A stretch of DNA of 64,000 nt from Anderseniella sp963759095 (GCA_963759095.1 CAVWYF010000030.1:62001-126000), one strand, 5' to 3'. Positions 54,225 through 63,900 are shown, counted from the stretch's first letter. Notes: generated from the sequence alone by a model not told the origin. Program-made: numbers and translations.

Positions 54225-55268
54225 ATGAAATTTGTTCGTAATGCCTGGTACGTCGCCGGCTGGGCGGGTGAATTTGATCGCACGCTGCGCCGCTTCACCA
54301 TACTTGGCGATGACATTGTCATGTATCGTGGCGAGGATGATAAGGTTTGCGCCTTGCGTGACCGTTGCCCGCACCGCCAGTTGCCGTTGTCCAAGGGGCA
54401 CTTGATGGCGGGTGATGCAATCCAGTGCGGGTATCACGGCCTGACCTTCGACAAGGCGGGTGCCTGCATCCGCGCGCCCGGTCAGAATAACATCCCCAAG
54501 ACATCCGTGCACGCCTATCCGGTGCATGAGAAAAACCATATCGTCTGGATATGGATGGGCGAGGCAAGCCTTGCCGATCCGGACGACATTTTCAGCCTGC
54601 CCGAGTTTGCAGATCCGCAATGGCACGCCCACCAGGGCGATGCCCTGCATCTTCAGTCCCATTATCTGAATGTGGCCGAGAACCTGGTTGATCCGGCGCA
54701 TGTGAGTTTTGTTCACCCGACCACACTGGGCAATGCCGCAAGTGAGGACGTGCCGGTACACGCAGATGTGGAAGGTGATGTGATTGTTGCATGGCGCTGG
54801 ATCCGCGACGCGCCGCCGGTCGGGTTCTTCCAGAAGTTCGGCGGTTTCACCGGCAATGTGGATCGCTGGCACTATTATTACCTGCATCTGCCGTCCATTG
54901 CCGTGATCGATTTCGGCAGCGCTGATGCAGCACTCAGCCTGCCCGAAGACAAACGCCATGAAGGCGTTCGGGTGTTTGCACTGCATTTCCTGACACCGGT
55001 GGATGATACCAATACGATTGATCGCTGGATGCATTTGAGAAATGTTGCGATTGACGACGAGAAAGTGTCTCAATCCATGGACGCCATGTTCCGGGTGGCA
55101 TTCAATGAGGACAAGGAAATCCTTGAAGCCATTCAGCTTGAGGAATTGAAGCCGCAATATCATCGCCCGGTGCGGCTGGCCTTTGACAAGGGTCCCAATG
55201 TGTATCGCAGCCGCATTGAAAAGCTGCTGCATGCAGAAGAGGGGTGGGCTCAGACAGAAACTGGATGA
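54225..55268 (+). CDS. Rieske-type aromatic ring-hydroxylating oxygenase alpha subunit
   Basis: 347-aa mononuclear iron oxygenase. Rieske [2Fe-2S] ligands Cys48, His50, Cys68 and His71 (CPHRQ, CGYHG); catalytic iron ligands likely His159 and His164 (VDPAHVSFVH) with a later Asp. Size and N-terminus FVRNAWYVAGW resemble vanillate O-demethylase-type (VanA) enzymes, which hydroxylate or O/N-demethylate one ring substituent. It needs a reductase, not obvious in the operon. AGGAGG precedes the ATG. Its place after the Mo-hydroxylase suggests sequential ring oxidation. Confidence 0.87.
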   Translation: MKFVRNAWYVAGWAGEFDRTLRRFTILGDDIVMYRGEDDKVCALRDRCPHRQLPLSKGHLMAGDAIQCGYHGLTFDKAGACIRAPGQNNIPKTSVHAYPVHEKNHIVWIWMGEASLADPDDIFSLPEFADPQWHAHQGDALHLQSHYLNVAENLVDPAHVSFVHPTTLGNAASEDVPVHADVEGDVIVAWRWIRDAPPVGFFQKFGGFTGNVDRWHYYYLHLPSIAVIDFGSADAALSLPEDKRHEGVRVFALHFLTPVDDTNTIDRWMHLRNVAIDDEKVSQSMDAMFRVAFNEDKEILEAIQLEELKPQYHRPVRLAFDKGPNVYRSRIEKLLHAEEGWAQTETG

Positions 55269-55316
55269 CGCGGTGTTTGAGCCGTATCATTATAATTAAA
55301 ACGAAAGGGAGAGAGT

Positions 55317-56522
55317 ATGAAAATCTTGAAATACATGGCCGGTTGCGTGCTGGCCGCAGGAGTTGCCCTGACCGCGATTGCGGCTCAGGCGGCAGAACCG
55401 ATCCGCATCGGCGAGATCAATTCCTATTCACGCTTGCCGGCGTTTCTGGACCCCTACAAAAAGGGTTGGCAGCTGGCGCTTGAAGAAGTCAACGCGGCAG
55501 GCGGTATCAAGGGCCGCCCGCTTGAATTTATCGATCGCGATGATGGTGGCAAACCCGGAAACGCGGTAACCATTGCCGAAGAAATGGTTTCGAAAGAAAA
55601 GGTGACCTTGCTGACAGGAACTTTCCTGTCTCACATTGGCCTTGCGGTAACCGACTTCGCCAAGCAGAACAAGGTGTTCTTCCTGGCGGCCGAGCCCCTG
55701 GCCGACGCCATCGTCTGGAAATCAGGCAATCGCTACACATTCAGATTACGTCCATCGACCACCATGCAGGCTGCAATGCTGGCCAAGGAAGCCGCCAAGA
55801 CAGGTGCCAAGAAGTGGGCAACGGTCGCACCCAACTATGCCTATGGCAAAGAAGCGGTAGCGGCGTTCAAGAAGGAACTGACCAAACTGGTTCCGGATGC
55901 CACGTTTGTTGAAGAACAATGGCCGACAGTGTTCAAGATCGATGCAGGTCCTGTGGTGCGTGCAGTGGAAGCTGCCAAGCCGGATGGCATCTACAATGTC
56001 ACGTTCGGTGGCGATCTCGCCCAGTTCGTCCGGGAAGGAAACCTGCGCGGCACGTTTGAAAACCGCACAGTCGTGTCCTTGCTGTCCGGTGAACCGGAAT
56101 ATCTGGAACCATTGAAAGGTGAAGCGCCCAAGAACTGGATCGTCACCGGCTATCCGCAAGGCGCCATTGAAACACCGGAGCACAAGGCGTTCTTTGATGC
56201 CTATATGAAAAAATGGGGCGAAGCACCCAAGCTCGGATCAGTGGTCGGATACAATGTGGTTGCTTCACTGGCTGCGCTGTTGAAGAAGGCTGACGCTTAT
56301 GACGCGGAAACCCTGGTCAACACCATGAAGGGTCTGGAAGTGATGTCACCGTCCGGCAAGTTCGTTTTCCGGGCACAGGATCACCAGTCCACAATGGGCA
56401 CCTGGGTTGGCAAGACCGACGTCAAGGACGGTGCCGGTGTCATGGTTGACTGGTTCTACGCCGACGGCGCGGACTATCAGCCGTCCGACGAAGACGTCAA
56501 GTCCATGCGCCCCGCCGAATAG
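55317..56522 (+). CDS. ABC transporter substrate-binding protein, branched-chain type
   Basis: 401-aa periplasmic binding protein. Signal peptide (LKYMAGCVLAAGVALTAIAAQA, cleavage after AQA), then a type I binding fold (EPIRIGEINSYSRLPAFLDPYKKGWQLALEEVNAAGG, FIDRDDGGKP, LSHIGLAVTDFAKQNKVFFLAAEPL). The family also binds aromatic acids and amides, so the ligand is probably the operon's substrate rather than leucine. Good RBS (AAGGGAGAG). 48 nt after the Rieske gene. Confidence 0.88.
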   Translation: MKILKYMAGCVLAAGVALTAIAAQAAEPIRIGEINSYSRLPAFLDPYKKGWQLALEEVNAAGGIKGRPLEFIDRDDGGKPGNAVTIAEEMVSKEKVTLLTGTFLSHIGLAVTDFAKQNKVFFLAAEPLADAIVWKSGNRYTFRLRPSTTMQAAMLAKEAAKTGAKKWATVAPNYAYGKEAVAAFKKELTKLVPDATFVEEQWPTVFKIDAGPVVRAVEAAKPDGIYNVTFGGDLAQFVREGNLRGTFENRTVVSLLSGEPEYLEPLKGEAPKNWIVTGYPQGAIETPEHKAFFDAYMKKWGEAPKLGSVVGYNVVASLAALLKKADAYDAETLVNTMKGLEVMSPSGKFVFRAQDHQSTMGTWVGKTDVKDGAGVMVDWFYADGADYQPSDEDVKSMRPAE

Positions 56523-56593
56523 TCTCATTACGCAAAGGCGGGTCCGGGAATTTCCGGGCCCGCCATTTCAATACAGCATGTAAAGGGGGCTGA

Positions 56594-58454
56594 ATGAGCT
56601 TCTATTTCGCCCAGTTCCTGACGGGCCTGTCGAGCGCCTCGTCGCTGTTTCTAGTGGCCTGCGGACTGTCACTGATATTCGGTGTCACGCGTGTTGTGAA
56701 TTTTGCACACGGGTCGTTTTACATGCTTGGTGCTTATGTCGCCTATGCGCTGGTACAGTTTGTACCCGGCAGTATCCTGGGCTTTTGGGGGTCCGTACTG
56801 GCTGCCGCACTGATCGTCGCGCTGGTTGGCGTCGTCGTCGAAACCCTGATCCTGAAACGCATTTACAACGCTCCCGAGCTGTACCAGCTGGTTGCGACCT
56901 TTGGCGTGGTGCTGCTTATGCAGGATGCCATTTTGTTGATTTTTGGCGGCGATGACCAGTTCGGCCCCCGTGCGCCCGGGACTTGACGGGGTGGTTCGCA
57001 TTTTTGGCGAACCGATACCGGAATATGATCTGGTGCTGATTGCGCTCGGTCCGATTGTGCTGGGTGCGTTATGGTTGCTGCTCAACCGCACTCGCTGGGG
57101 CGTGCTGGTGCGCGCCGCCACGCTGGATCGCGAAATGGTGGCGAGCCTGGGCGTCAACCAGTCCTGGTTGTTCACCACGGTGTTTTTTCTGGGATCTTTC
57201 CTGGCAGGTCTTGGCGGGGCGCTTCAGCTTCCCAGAGTGTCAATCAACCTGCTGATGGACTTGTCGATTATCGCTGAAGCGTTCGTCGTCGTTGTCATTG
57301 GCGGCATGGGCTCCATCCCGGGTGCCTTTATCGCGGCACTGCTGATTGGTGAACTGAATGCATTCGGTGTCCTGGTGCTGCCGCAGGCCACCATTGTACT
57401 GGCGTTTGTCGTCATGGCTGTTGTGCTGGTCATCAGGCCCTATGGCCTGCTCGGAAAAGCCGAAACACTGGCCCATTCCGCAGGCCAGATTGAATTGCCG
57501 ATCCGGCCTGCGAGCACACTTGCCAAATCGGTTGCCGGATTGCTGCTGGCCGGTCTTGTCATCATGCCTTTCGTGACCGGCGAGTTTGCCATTGTACTGG
57601 CGACAGACGTGCTGATCTTCGCGCTGTTTGCCGCCAGCCTGCATTTCATCATGAGCAATGGCGGCATGGTGTCGTTTGGCCATGCAGCATATTTTGGTCT
57701 CGGTGCCTACGGAGCGGCATTCGTCATAAAATACGCTGGGGGTTCAATGGAGCTGGCATTGTTGGCAGCACCGCTGATGGCGGCTGCAGGCGCACTCATA
57801 TTTGGCTGGTTCTGCGTGCGTTTGTCGGGCGTGTATATGGCCATGCTGACGCTTGCTGCTGCCCAGATTGTCTGGTCAACAGCCTTCCAGTGGCAGGACC
57901 TGACCGGTGGAGATGACGGGTTGCTGGGCATCTGGCCGTCTGAATGGGCCAAATCAAAAACCGCCTATTACTACCTGGCGCTGGTTCTGTGCGGCGGCAG
58001 TATTCTTGCCATGCGCCGCATGATTTTCTCGCCGTTCGGCTATACGCTCAGAGGCGGACGTGACAACCCCAACCGCACTGAATCCATCGGCATCAACCTC
58101 AGGCAACACCAATGGGCAGCCTTTGTGGTCGCCGGTATGTTTGCCGGTATTGCCGGTGGCGTCTATGTGTTTTCAAAAGGTTCCATATTTCCCGATGAAG
58201 CTGCCATTCCGCGCTCTGTGGATGCACTTGTTATGGTGTTGCTGGGCGGTGTTCAGACACTGTCCGGTCCGGTTGTCGGGGCAGGTGTGTTCAGGCTTCT
58301 GGAGGACGAGATTTCACGGCTGGATTACTGGCGCGCCATATTGGGCGCCATCATCATCGCGATCGTGGTGATCGCACCTGAAGGCATCGCGGGGTTCATC
58401 AAGAAAATTGCGGTCAAGGCAGGCTTTGAACGCAATGAGGAGCAGGCATCATGA
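56594..58454 (+). CDS. Fused LivH-LivM ABC permease, interrupted by a one-base frameshift
   Basis: Repaired length 619 aa with roughly 15-17 hydrophobic segments: an N-terminal LivH half (LSSASSLFLVACGLSLIFGVTRVVNFAHGSFYMLGAY ... GGMGSIPGAFIAALLIGELNAFG) and a C-terminal LivM half (FGHAAYFGLGAYGAAFVIKYAGG ... VLLGGVQTLSGPVVGAGVFRLLEDEISR). Most transporters use two genes; fusion is a known variant. An extra base in the GGG near 56978 (between GPRAPG and LDGVVRIFGE) creates a 130-aa stub and a 503-aa frame. Moves the operon's substrate with the adjacent LivG/LivF ATPases. Confidence 0.87.
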
Positions 58455-59224
58455 ACGCGCCCGTCCTCAGTGTCCGCAATCTGTCCAAGTCCTTTGGCGG
58501 CCTCAAGGCTGTATCGGATGTTTCCTTCGATCTGGCGAAGGGTGAACTGCTCGCACTGATCGGGCCAAACGGGGCTGGCAAGACCACGTGCTTCAACATG
58601 CTCAACGGTCAACTGAGAGCCGATGCGGGCCAGGTCATGCTCAATGGTACCAGTATCTTGGGGCTGAGCCCCAGGCGCGTCTGGCGAATGGGAGTAGGGC
58701 GCACCTTCCAGATCACTGCAACCTATGCGTCCATGACAGTGCGTGAAAACGTGCAGATGGCGCTGATCTCGCATCACCGGAAGACCTGGGATATCTGGCG
58801 TCCTGCATCCAGTCTTCATGTGGATGAAGCCATGCAGCTTCTGGAACTTGTCGGTATGCGCGAACAGGCTGTGCGCGCCGCCGCCATCCTGGCTTATGGC
58901 GACCTGAAACGGCTCGAACTGGCAATTGCGCTGGCCCATGCCCCTGAATTGCTGTTGATGGATGAACCCACTGCCGGTATGGCGCCCAAGGAACGGGTGC
59001 GCCTCATGCAGCTTACCGCCGACATTGTTTCAGAGCGCGGAATATCGGTTCTGTTCACCGAGCACGACATGGATGTGGTGTTTGCTCATGCTCACCGCAT
59101 CATGGTGCTCAACCGGGGAGAGTTGATAGCCTCGGGCAGCGTTGACGACGTTCGAAATGATGCGCGCGTACAGGAGGTTTATCTTGGTGGCGGCACCTTG
59201 TTCGAGGGCCAGGCCCATGGCTGA
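58451..59224 (+). CDS. ABC transporter ATP-binding protein, LivG type
   Basis: 257-aa ATPase. Walker A GPNGAGKT at 38-45, LivG-type loop GRTFQI, signature LAYGDLKRLELAIALA (variant of LSGGQ), Walker B LLLMDEPTAGM, and switch His in FTEHDMDVVF. Overlaps the permease end by 4 nt and LivF by 8 nt. Confidence 0.92.
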   Translation: MNAPVLSVRNLSKSFGGLKAVSDVSFDLAKGELLALIGPNGAGKTTCFNMLNGQLRADAGQVMLNGTSILGLSPRRVWRMGVGRTFQITATYASMTVRENVQMALISHHRKTWDIWRPASSLHVDEAMQLLELVGMREQAVRAAAILAYGDLKRLELAIALAHAPELLLMDEPTAGMAPKERVRLMQLTADIVSERGISVLFTEHDMDVVFAHAHRIMVLNRGELIASGSVDDVRNDARVQEVYLGGGTLFEGQAHG

Positions 59225-59930
59225 AACGATGCTTGATCTCAATGAAATCAATACCTTCTATGGTAAGGCCCATATCCTGCACGATTTATCGTTCAAGGTC
59301 GCATCAGGCGAGGTCGTAGCCCTTCTGGGACGCAATGGTGCCGGCAAGACCACCACCATGCGCACCATTATGCAACTGGCACGCCCGCGTGCCGGGTCAG
59401 TAGAATTTGAAGGCCGGGACATATCCAGGTGGGCCACGCACAAGGTGGCTCAGGCAGGCATTGGTTATGTGCCGGAAGAACGCCGTATCTTTGGCGATCT
59501 GACGGTGATGGAAAATCTTGAAGTTGGCCGCCAGCCTGCACGCGAAGGCCTGCCTGAATGGACGGTGGAACACCTGTTTGAGTTGTTTCCCAATCTGGCT
59601 GAGCGCAAAAACAATCGCGGCAAGCAGATGTCGGGCGGCGAGCAGCAAATGCTCACTATTGCCCGCACCCTCATGGGAAACCCGAAACTGTTGCTGCTTG
59701 ATGAACCGTCCGAGGGGATCGCACCCGTGATTGTCGAGCAGATGGCGCAGACGCTGCTGGAGATCAAGGCCAAGGGACTGACAGTGCTGTTGTCTGAACA
59801 AAATCTGCATTTCGCGCGCATTGTGGCAGATCGTGCGATTATCATTGAGGGTGGCAGCGCAGTGTTTGATTCAACCTTCGAAGATCTGGAAACCCAGCCG
59901 GAAATCAGGGACCAGTATCTCAGTGTTTAA
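59217..59930 (+). CDS. ABC transporter ATP-binding protein, LivF type
   Basis: 237-aa ATPase. Walker A GRNGAGKT at 38-45, Q-loop GYVPEERRIFGDLTV, signature MSGGEQQMLTIARTL, Walker B LLLLDEPSEGIAP, and LLSEQN in place of the His-loop, as in LivF. Start at ATG 59217 inside the livG 3' end. Last gene of the rightward operon; convergent with the creatininase gene, with an 11-nt overlap of coding ends. Confidence 0.92.
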   Translation: MAETMLDLNEINTFYGKAHILHDLSFKVASGEVVALLGRNGAGKTTTMRTIMQLARPRAGSVEFEGRDISRWATHKVAQAGIGYVPEERRIFGDLTVMENLEVGRQPAREGLPEWTVEHLFELFPNLAERKNNRGKQMSGGEQQMLTIARTLMGNPKLLLLDEPSEGIAPVIVEQMAQTLLEIKAKGLTVLLSEQNLHFARIVADRAIIIEGGSAVFDSTFEDLETQPEIRDQYLSV

Positions 59931-60714
59931 AAAGCTGAATGTCGAATGAGCTTACATCTTCCAGCAACTCAATGAAGCCGCTCGACTGATGAGCGATGAC
60001 AGCTTTGCCCTTTTCCGCAGTTGCAGCGCTGGCATTGCCGGTTACGCCGTCAGCGTTGAGGTCATGCATCATCCATCCGAAGCGATGCGGGCCATAGGCG
60101 CGCAAGTGCTTCATGTCACGGATCATGTCTTGTTGCAGGGATGGAAAATTTTCAGCCTTTGCCATGTCCACGGTGTCAGGCCGGGCCGCCAGCATGATGG
60201 ACGTCTCGATATCACCGCCATGGATGCCCAGGTCAATTTCGTCAGCGCTGAACAATCCGTCCGGGTATCCGAAGCGCGCCCAGGACGTGGCAACAGCCAG
60301 CATGCCAAGCTCGATGCGCGCCCGTTGGATAACCATGTCGCACACAGGCGTGTTGCCGCCGTGGGAACTGATCAGCACCAGTTTTTGTATGCCATTGATG
60401 TTCAGATCAGCCGCAATGCGAAACCAGGCCTCGGCGAGTTCACACGGATCACGCGAGATGGTGCCGGGTGTGTCGCCATGCTCGGCAGATGCGCCGATTG
60501 CCTCAATCGGCAGGAACGACACCATTGCATCGCGCGGCAGGATTGCCACCGTGGCAGCAACCATGGCCCGCGCAATGTCTGTGTCCGTTGACGCGGGCAG
60601 GTGTGGACCGTGCTGTTCGGTGGCTGCCACCGGCAGCACGGCAATCCAGTCGCTGCAGTCAGCGTCCGCGATCAGGCTTGCCGGCATGTCTTTCCAATAT
60701 GGGTGGGGTTTCAA
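59920..60714 (-). CDS. Creatininase family amidohydrolase
   Basis: 264-aa binuclear-metal cyclic amidase. Metal and active-site motifs: ATEQHGPHLPASTDTDI (Glu/His/Asp ligands), LISSHGGNTPV, and LGIHGGDIETSIML. The family opens cyclic amides (creatinine, lactam or imide rings) and fits a ring-opening step in the adjacent N-heterocycle operon, though it is on the opposite strand and may be separately controlled. ATG at 60714 directly precedes the conserved fold. Confidence 0.87.
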   Translation of the reverse strand: MKPHPYWKDMPASLIADADCSDWIAVLPVAATEQHGPHLPASTDTDIARAMVAATVAILPRDAMVSFLPIEAIGASAEHGDTPGTISRDPCELAEAWFRIAADLNINGIQKLVLISSHGGNTPVCDMVIQRARIELGMLAVATSWARFGYPDGLFSADEIDLGIHGGDIETSIMLAARPDTVDMAKAENFPSLQQDMIRDMKHLRAYGPHRFGWMMHDLNADGVTGNASAATAEKGKAVIAHQSSGFIELLEDVSSFDIQLFKH

Positions 60715-60734
60715 TTTTTCATCTCGCGTGTTTC

Positions 60735-60768
60735 AAAAACTCAGGCAGGAGCTCGAAGCTCCTGCCTG
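60735..60768 (-). terminator. Rho-independent terminator ending the pilus operon
   Basis: Perfect 12-bp stem CAGGCAGGAGCT / AGCTCCTGCCTG with a 3-nt loop, followed on the minus strand by a TTTTT run. It lies downstream of the small lipoprotein gene and so ends the cpaB-cpaC-lipoprotein unit, keeping it from the creatininase gene. Confidence 0.85.
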
Positions 60769-60841
60769 GAACAGTGTTTAAGCGAGAATGCGGAAAATGA
60801 CAAAGCCCGTCAGCCCATCTGCCGCCGTCGGGCCGCGAAGA

Positions 60842-61156
60842 TCATTCCCCGGTGGAGGTGGATGAACCGCCTGATGAGCGTTCGCCCTGAAGCGGTTTGG
60901 TCTCGCCTTTTTTGTAGTCATTGGCGCGTTTGACCGCCAGTTCGCCATCCATGTCGATATCTGTATCGAGTACATAGTCAGGCCATGGATCAACGGTCTG
61001 CAGGACAGTTGCGGCGCGCACAGCGTCACCTGACGCAGCCGAAATCTTGTCTGTACGTTCAAGATTGCTCTGGGTGCAGCCTGCAAACAGCAGGCAGAGT
61101 ACAGTTGCCCCGGCTCCGCGCCACAGTGTGATTGATTTACTTGGTGACAATTGCAT
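60842..61156 (-). CDS. Small lipoprotein of the Flp/Tad pilus operon
   Basis: 104 aa; family not securely recognised. Lipoprotein signal (ITLWRGAGATVLCLLFAGC, lipid at that Cys) followed by a mature part with TVDPWPDYVLDTDIDMDGELAVKRANDYKKG and a Ser/Gly-rich tail. Its start overlaps the cpaC end by about 20 nt. Small lipoproteins after cpaC occur in several Hyphomicrobiales Tad loci and may help secretin assembly, as a CpaD/pilotin analogue. Confidence 0.7.
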   Translation of the reverse strand: MQLSPSKSITLWRGAGATVLCLLFAGCTQSNLERTDKISAASGDAVRAATVLQTVDPWPDYVLDTDIDMDGELAVKRANDYKKGETKPLQGERSSGGSSTSTGE

Positions 61157-62580
61157 TTGAACCTCCTGGCAGATCAATCATGTGACCGTACGGGCCTTTG
61201 ATTTCACCACCGTTTTCGATGAACGAAAGATAGTTGCGGCTGACCTCAACCTTGCCATGCAGGAACAGCTCCTCATCATTGCTCGATGCGGTCAGATCCA
61301 GCGGCGTTGGTATCCGTTTGGTCGGATCAACCGGTTTGGCGAGCCGCGGCGTGATGATCACCAGCAGATCGGTTTCCGATTTCTGGAATCCGCTTGAGCG
61401 GAACAGGCTGCCCAGCACAGGCACATCGCCCAGCCACGGAATCTGGTCGGCATTGCGCGCATTGAAGGTCTGCAGCAGCCCGGCGATCGAAATGCTTTGT
61501 CCATCGCGCAGTTCAACCGTTGTTCTGGTCCGCCGGACGATAAGGCTCGGAATCTGAATTGCGCTGGTGGTTACCGTGCGGCTGAAATCAAGCTCGCTGA
61601 CTTCCGGTTCAATGGCCAGATTGATCAGACCATTGTCGAGCACGGTTGGCGTGAACGCCAGGCTGACACCGAACTTCTTGAACTCAATGGAGATTTTGTC
61701 GTCGTCCTGCGCAACCGGCACAGGAAACTCACCACCGGCCAGGAAGCTCGCCGTTTCACCTGACAGTGCAGTCAGGTTTGGCTCGGCAAGGCGGCGTGCT
61801 GCGCCCTTCTTTTCCAGCGCCTGAACGATGATGTCGGCCGATGCGCCACCGGTCAGCATGTCCGCAATCAACCGGCCGAATGGTGCGGTGGCGGCATTTG
61901 ACGCCAGCGCATTGCCAAACGGCTGAAAACTGATGCCGCCGGCGCTAACCGAATAGTTGACACCAAGATCACGGCTGGCATTGCGTTTGGCCTCGATGAA
62001 GCGCACTTCCAGGGTAACCTGCTGGCTTGCACCCACCGTCATGGCATTGGTTACATTGTCGCCGGCAAAATCCTTGGCCACCTGCATGGCTCGTGCCGCC
62101 GCTGTTGAACTGCGCACCGCACCTTGCAGAAGCACCCTGCCATTGACGCTGCGAACCTTGATTTTTTCGCGCGGCAGGACAGTGCGAAGTGCATCTTTCA
62201 GCCCTCTGGTATCGAAGGTAACTTCAACATTGATGACACCGAGAAGCTTGTCGTCGGCATCATAAAGCGACAGATTTGTGCGCCCGGTCTTGCGCCCGAG
62301 TATGTAAAAGGAACGGGTTCCAAGCGGTGAGGCATCGGCGATCTCAGGATCGCCAACTACCAGGTTGGAAATGTCTGCGCCGGATTTGACCGTCTCGGAC
62401 TGTCCAACCGGCACTTTCATCTGCTGGATCGTACCGGTGCCGGGGCTGAACTCGCGTCGCGGCCTCCACCTGGTTAACTGCCAGTGTCCACACGCACATG
62501 CAGCTGAACAGCACCACCATAAGGCGGGCCATCAGATTGCGCAGGCTGTTGCCGGGCAGTGTGTTTGTCATTATACTCAT
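61137..62580 (-). CDS. cpaC: Pilus assembly secretin CpaC/RcpA, frameshifted near the N-terminus
   Basis: Repaired length 480 aa. Signal peptide (LMARLMVVLFSCMCVWTLAVNQVEA) from ATG 62580 with AGGGAG upstream; then VPVGQSETVKSGADISNLVVGDPEIAD (BON-like region), a second region with VLLQGAVRSSTAAARAMQVAKDF, and the secretin domain (QALEKKGAARRLAEPNLTALSGETASFLAGGEFPVPV, IPWLGDVPVLGSLFRSSGFQKSETDLLVIITPRL). One extra base near 62451 separates the signal peptide from the mature frame. Forms the outer-membrane channel of Flp pili. Confidence 0.9.
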
Positions 62581-62660
62581 TGTATATCTCCCTGCGCGCC
62601 TGTTCTGATCCGTCGTATCTGTTGTGACAGATCATCCAGGGCGCTCCCTTTGCCATAACT

Positions 62661-63644
62661 CTATTCTGTTGGTGTATCCTGGACCGGCACTTGAACCGGC
62701 ACTGCCGAAGCGGTACCTGCAGATCGGCTGGTTGAACTTGCAGTCCTGCCACCGACACCACGCACGATTGTCATGGTGCGCCGGCGTTTTGTGCCGCCTG
62801 CGAGATCAGCCAGAGACACGGTCCCAACGTCGGCACGATGCGCAGATCCGGCGGCCCGCAGTGTCAGCGACAACCGGCCAACGGATCTGCCAAGTGACAG
62901 TTTCTGAGCCATCTCCGTATCAACTTCCAGCGTAACCGCTCTTGATACGCTCGGCGCATCAAGACGCTGGTCAGCCTGTTGATCGATTGCCAGTACCTTG
63001 ACGTTCTGCACAAGTACATCTGCCTGCGATGTCGTCGGATCGCCGGCTTTCAGCGCGCGCGTCAGCACGACATCCACCCGGTCTCCCGGCAGGATGAAAC
63101 CGGCCACGCCAAACACCTCGTCGACCGATACGGTCAGCGCGCGCATATTGTCTTTCACAAGGGCTGACAGTGTCGGGCGTTCGCCGGGGCCTGTAACCTT
63201 TGCTCCAAGAATCGGTTCGTCCACTTCGATGGGTCCCAACGCAGCCCGTGCCTCGACACCAACCTGAAACTCCTCCAGGTTTTTGAACGACCCTGAAGGC
63301 TCGGTTCCCGCAATCCATTTGGTGGCACGAACCGCTGCGCTGTCTATCTTGTCTCCAAAGCGCAGGGTGCGGGTTGCAACCAGCACCGTGGACGTTTCCA
63401 GTTGCGGCTCCGCAGGAGCTGACTGAACGACGGCTGTCTTATCCATGTTACGGTACTTGAATGCGAAAACCTGGCTGGTAATGGTGGCTCCCACAATGCC
63501 TGACACCATCGCGATACAGCCCAGCGCAAATATGCGCCCGGCTTTGCTCGACAACTGCAATCCGGAAAATCCACCGCCCAGCTGTTTGCCGCTTTGTGTG
63601 TGATGTTTGCCGCGCCATTCGCGCCGCGTCGTATTTTCTGCCAT
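62661..63644 (-). CDS. cpaB: Flp pilus assembly protein CpaB/RcpC
   Basis: 327 aa. N-terminal membrane anchor (IFALGCIAMVSGIVGATITSQVFAF), then an SAF-like region (VLVATRTLRFGDKIDSAAV) and the RcpC/CpaB core (DNMRALTVSVDEVFGVAGFILPGDRVDVVLTR, SRAVTLEVDTEMAQKLSLGRSVGRLSLTLRAAG), with a Ser/Thr/Arg-rich tail. Periplasmic partner of the CpaC secretin. GGGAGG precedes ATG 63644. First gene of this leftward unit; pilA and cpaA are not next to it. Confidence 0.9.
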   Translation of the reverse strand: MAENTTRREWRGKHHTQSGKQLGGGFSGLQLSSKAGRIFALGCIAMVSGIVGATITSQVFAFKYRNMDKTAVVQSAPAEPQLETSTVLVATRTLRFGDKIDSAAVRATKWIAGTEPSGSFKNLEEFQVGVEARAALGPIEVDEPILGAKVTGPGERPTLSALVKDNMRALTVSVDEVFGVAGFILPGDRVDVVLTRALKAGDPTTSQADVLVQNVKVLAIDQQADQRLDAPSVSRAVTLEVDTEMAQKLSLGRSVGRLSLTLRAAGSAHRADVGTVSLADLAGGTKRRRTMTIVRGVGGRTASSTSRSAGTASAVPVQVPVQDTPTE

Positions 63645-63900
63645 CCCGATGCCTCCCAGAAATCAGTAAAACTCCGAGACAAGATACATGATAGGGCGGC
63701 AATTAAAGAATGTTCAGTGATAATACAGTAAAGTGTTCGTTCACTAATGCAGAAAAATGTAATCAATTTTATTTAACAATGGTATCTTCATAAAAATTTA
63801 ATATTTGAATTTTGCAGAAAATTTGAATGGATATGATGAAGGTTCTTTCATGGATCTTCGTCATAGTGCCTGCCTGAGTCTGAATTTGGGAGGGCGAATT
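63645..63900. promoter_or_regulatory. Divergent promoter region between cpaB and a lipoprotein gene
   Basis: 256 AT-rich bases between divergent genes; AT content rises sharply at 63700-63830. Both promoters should be here, but no clear elements were identified. Confidence 0.45.
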
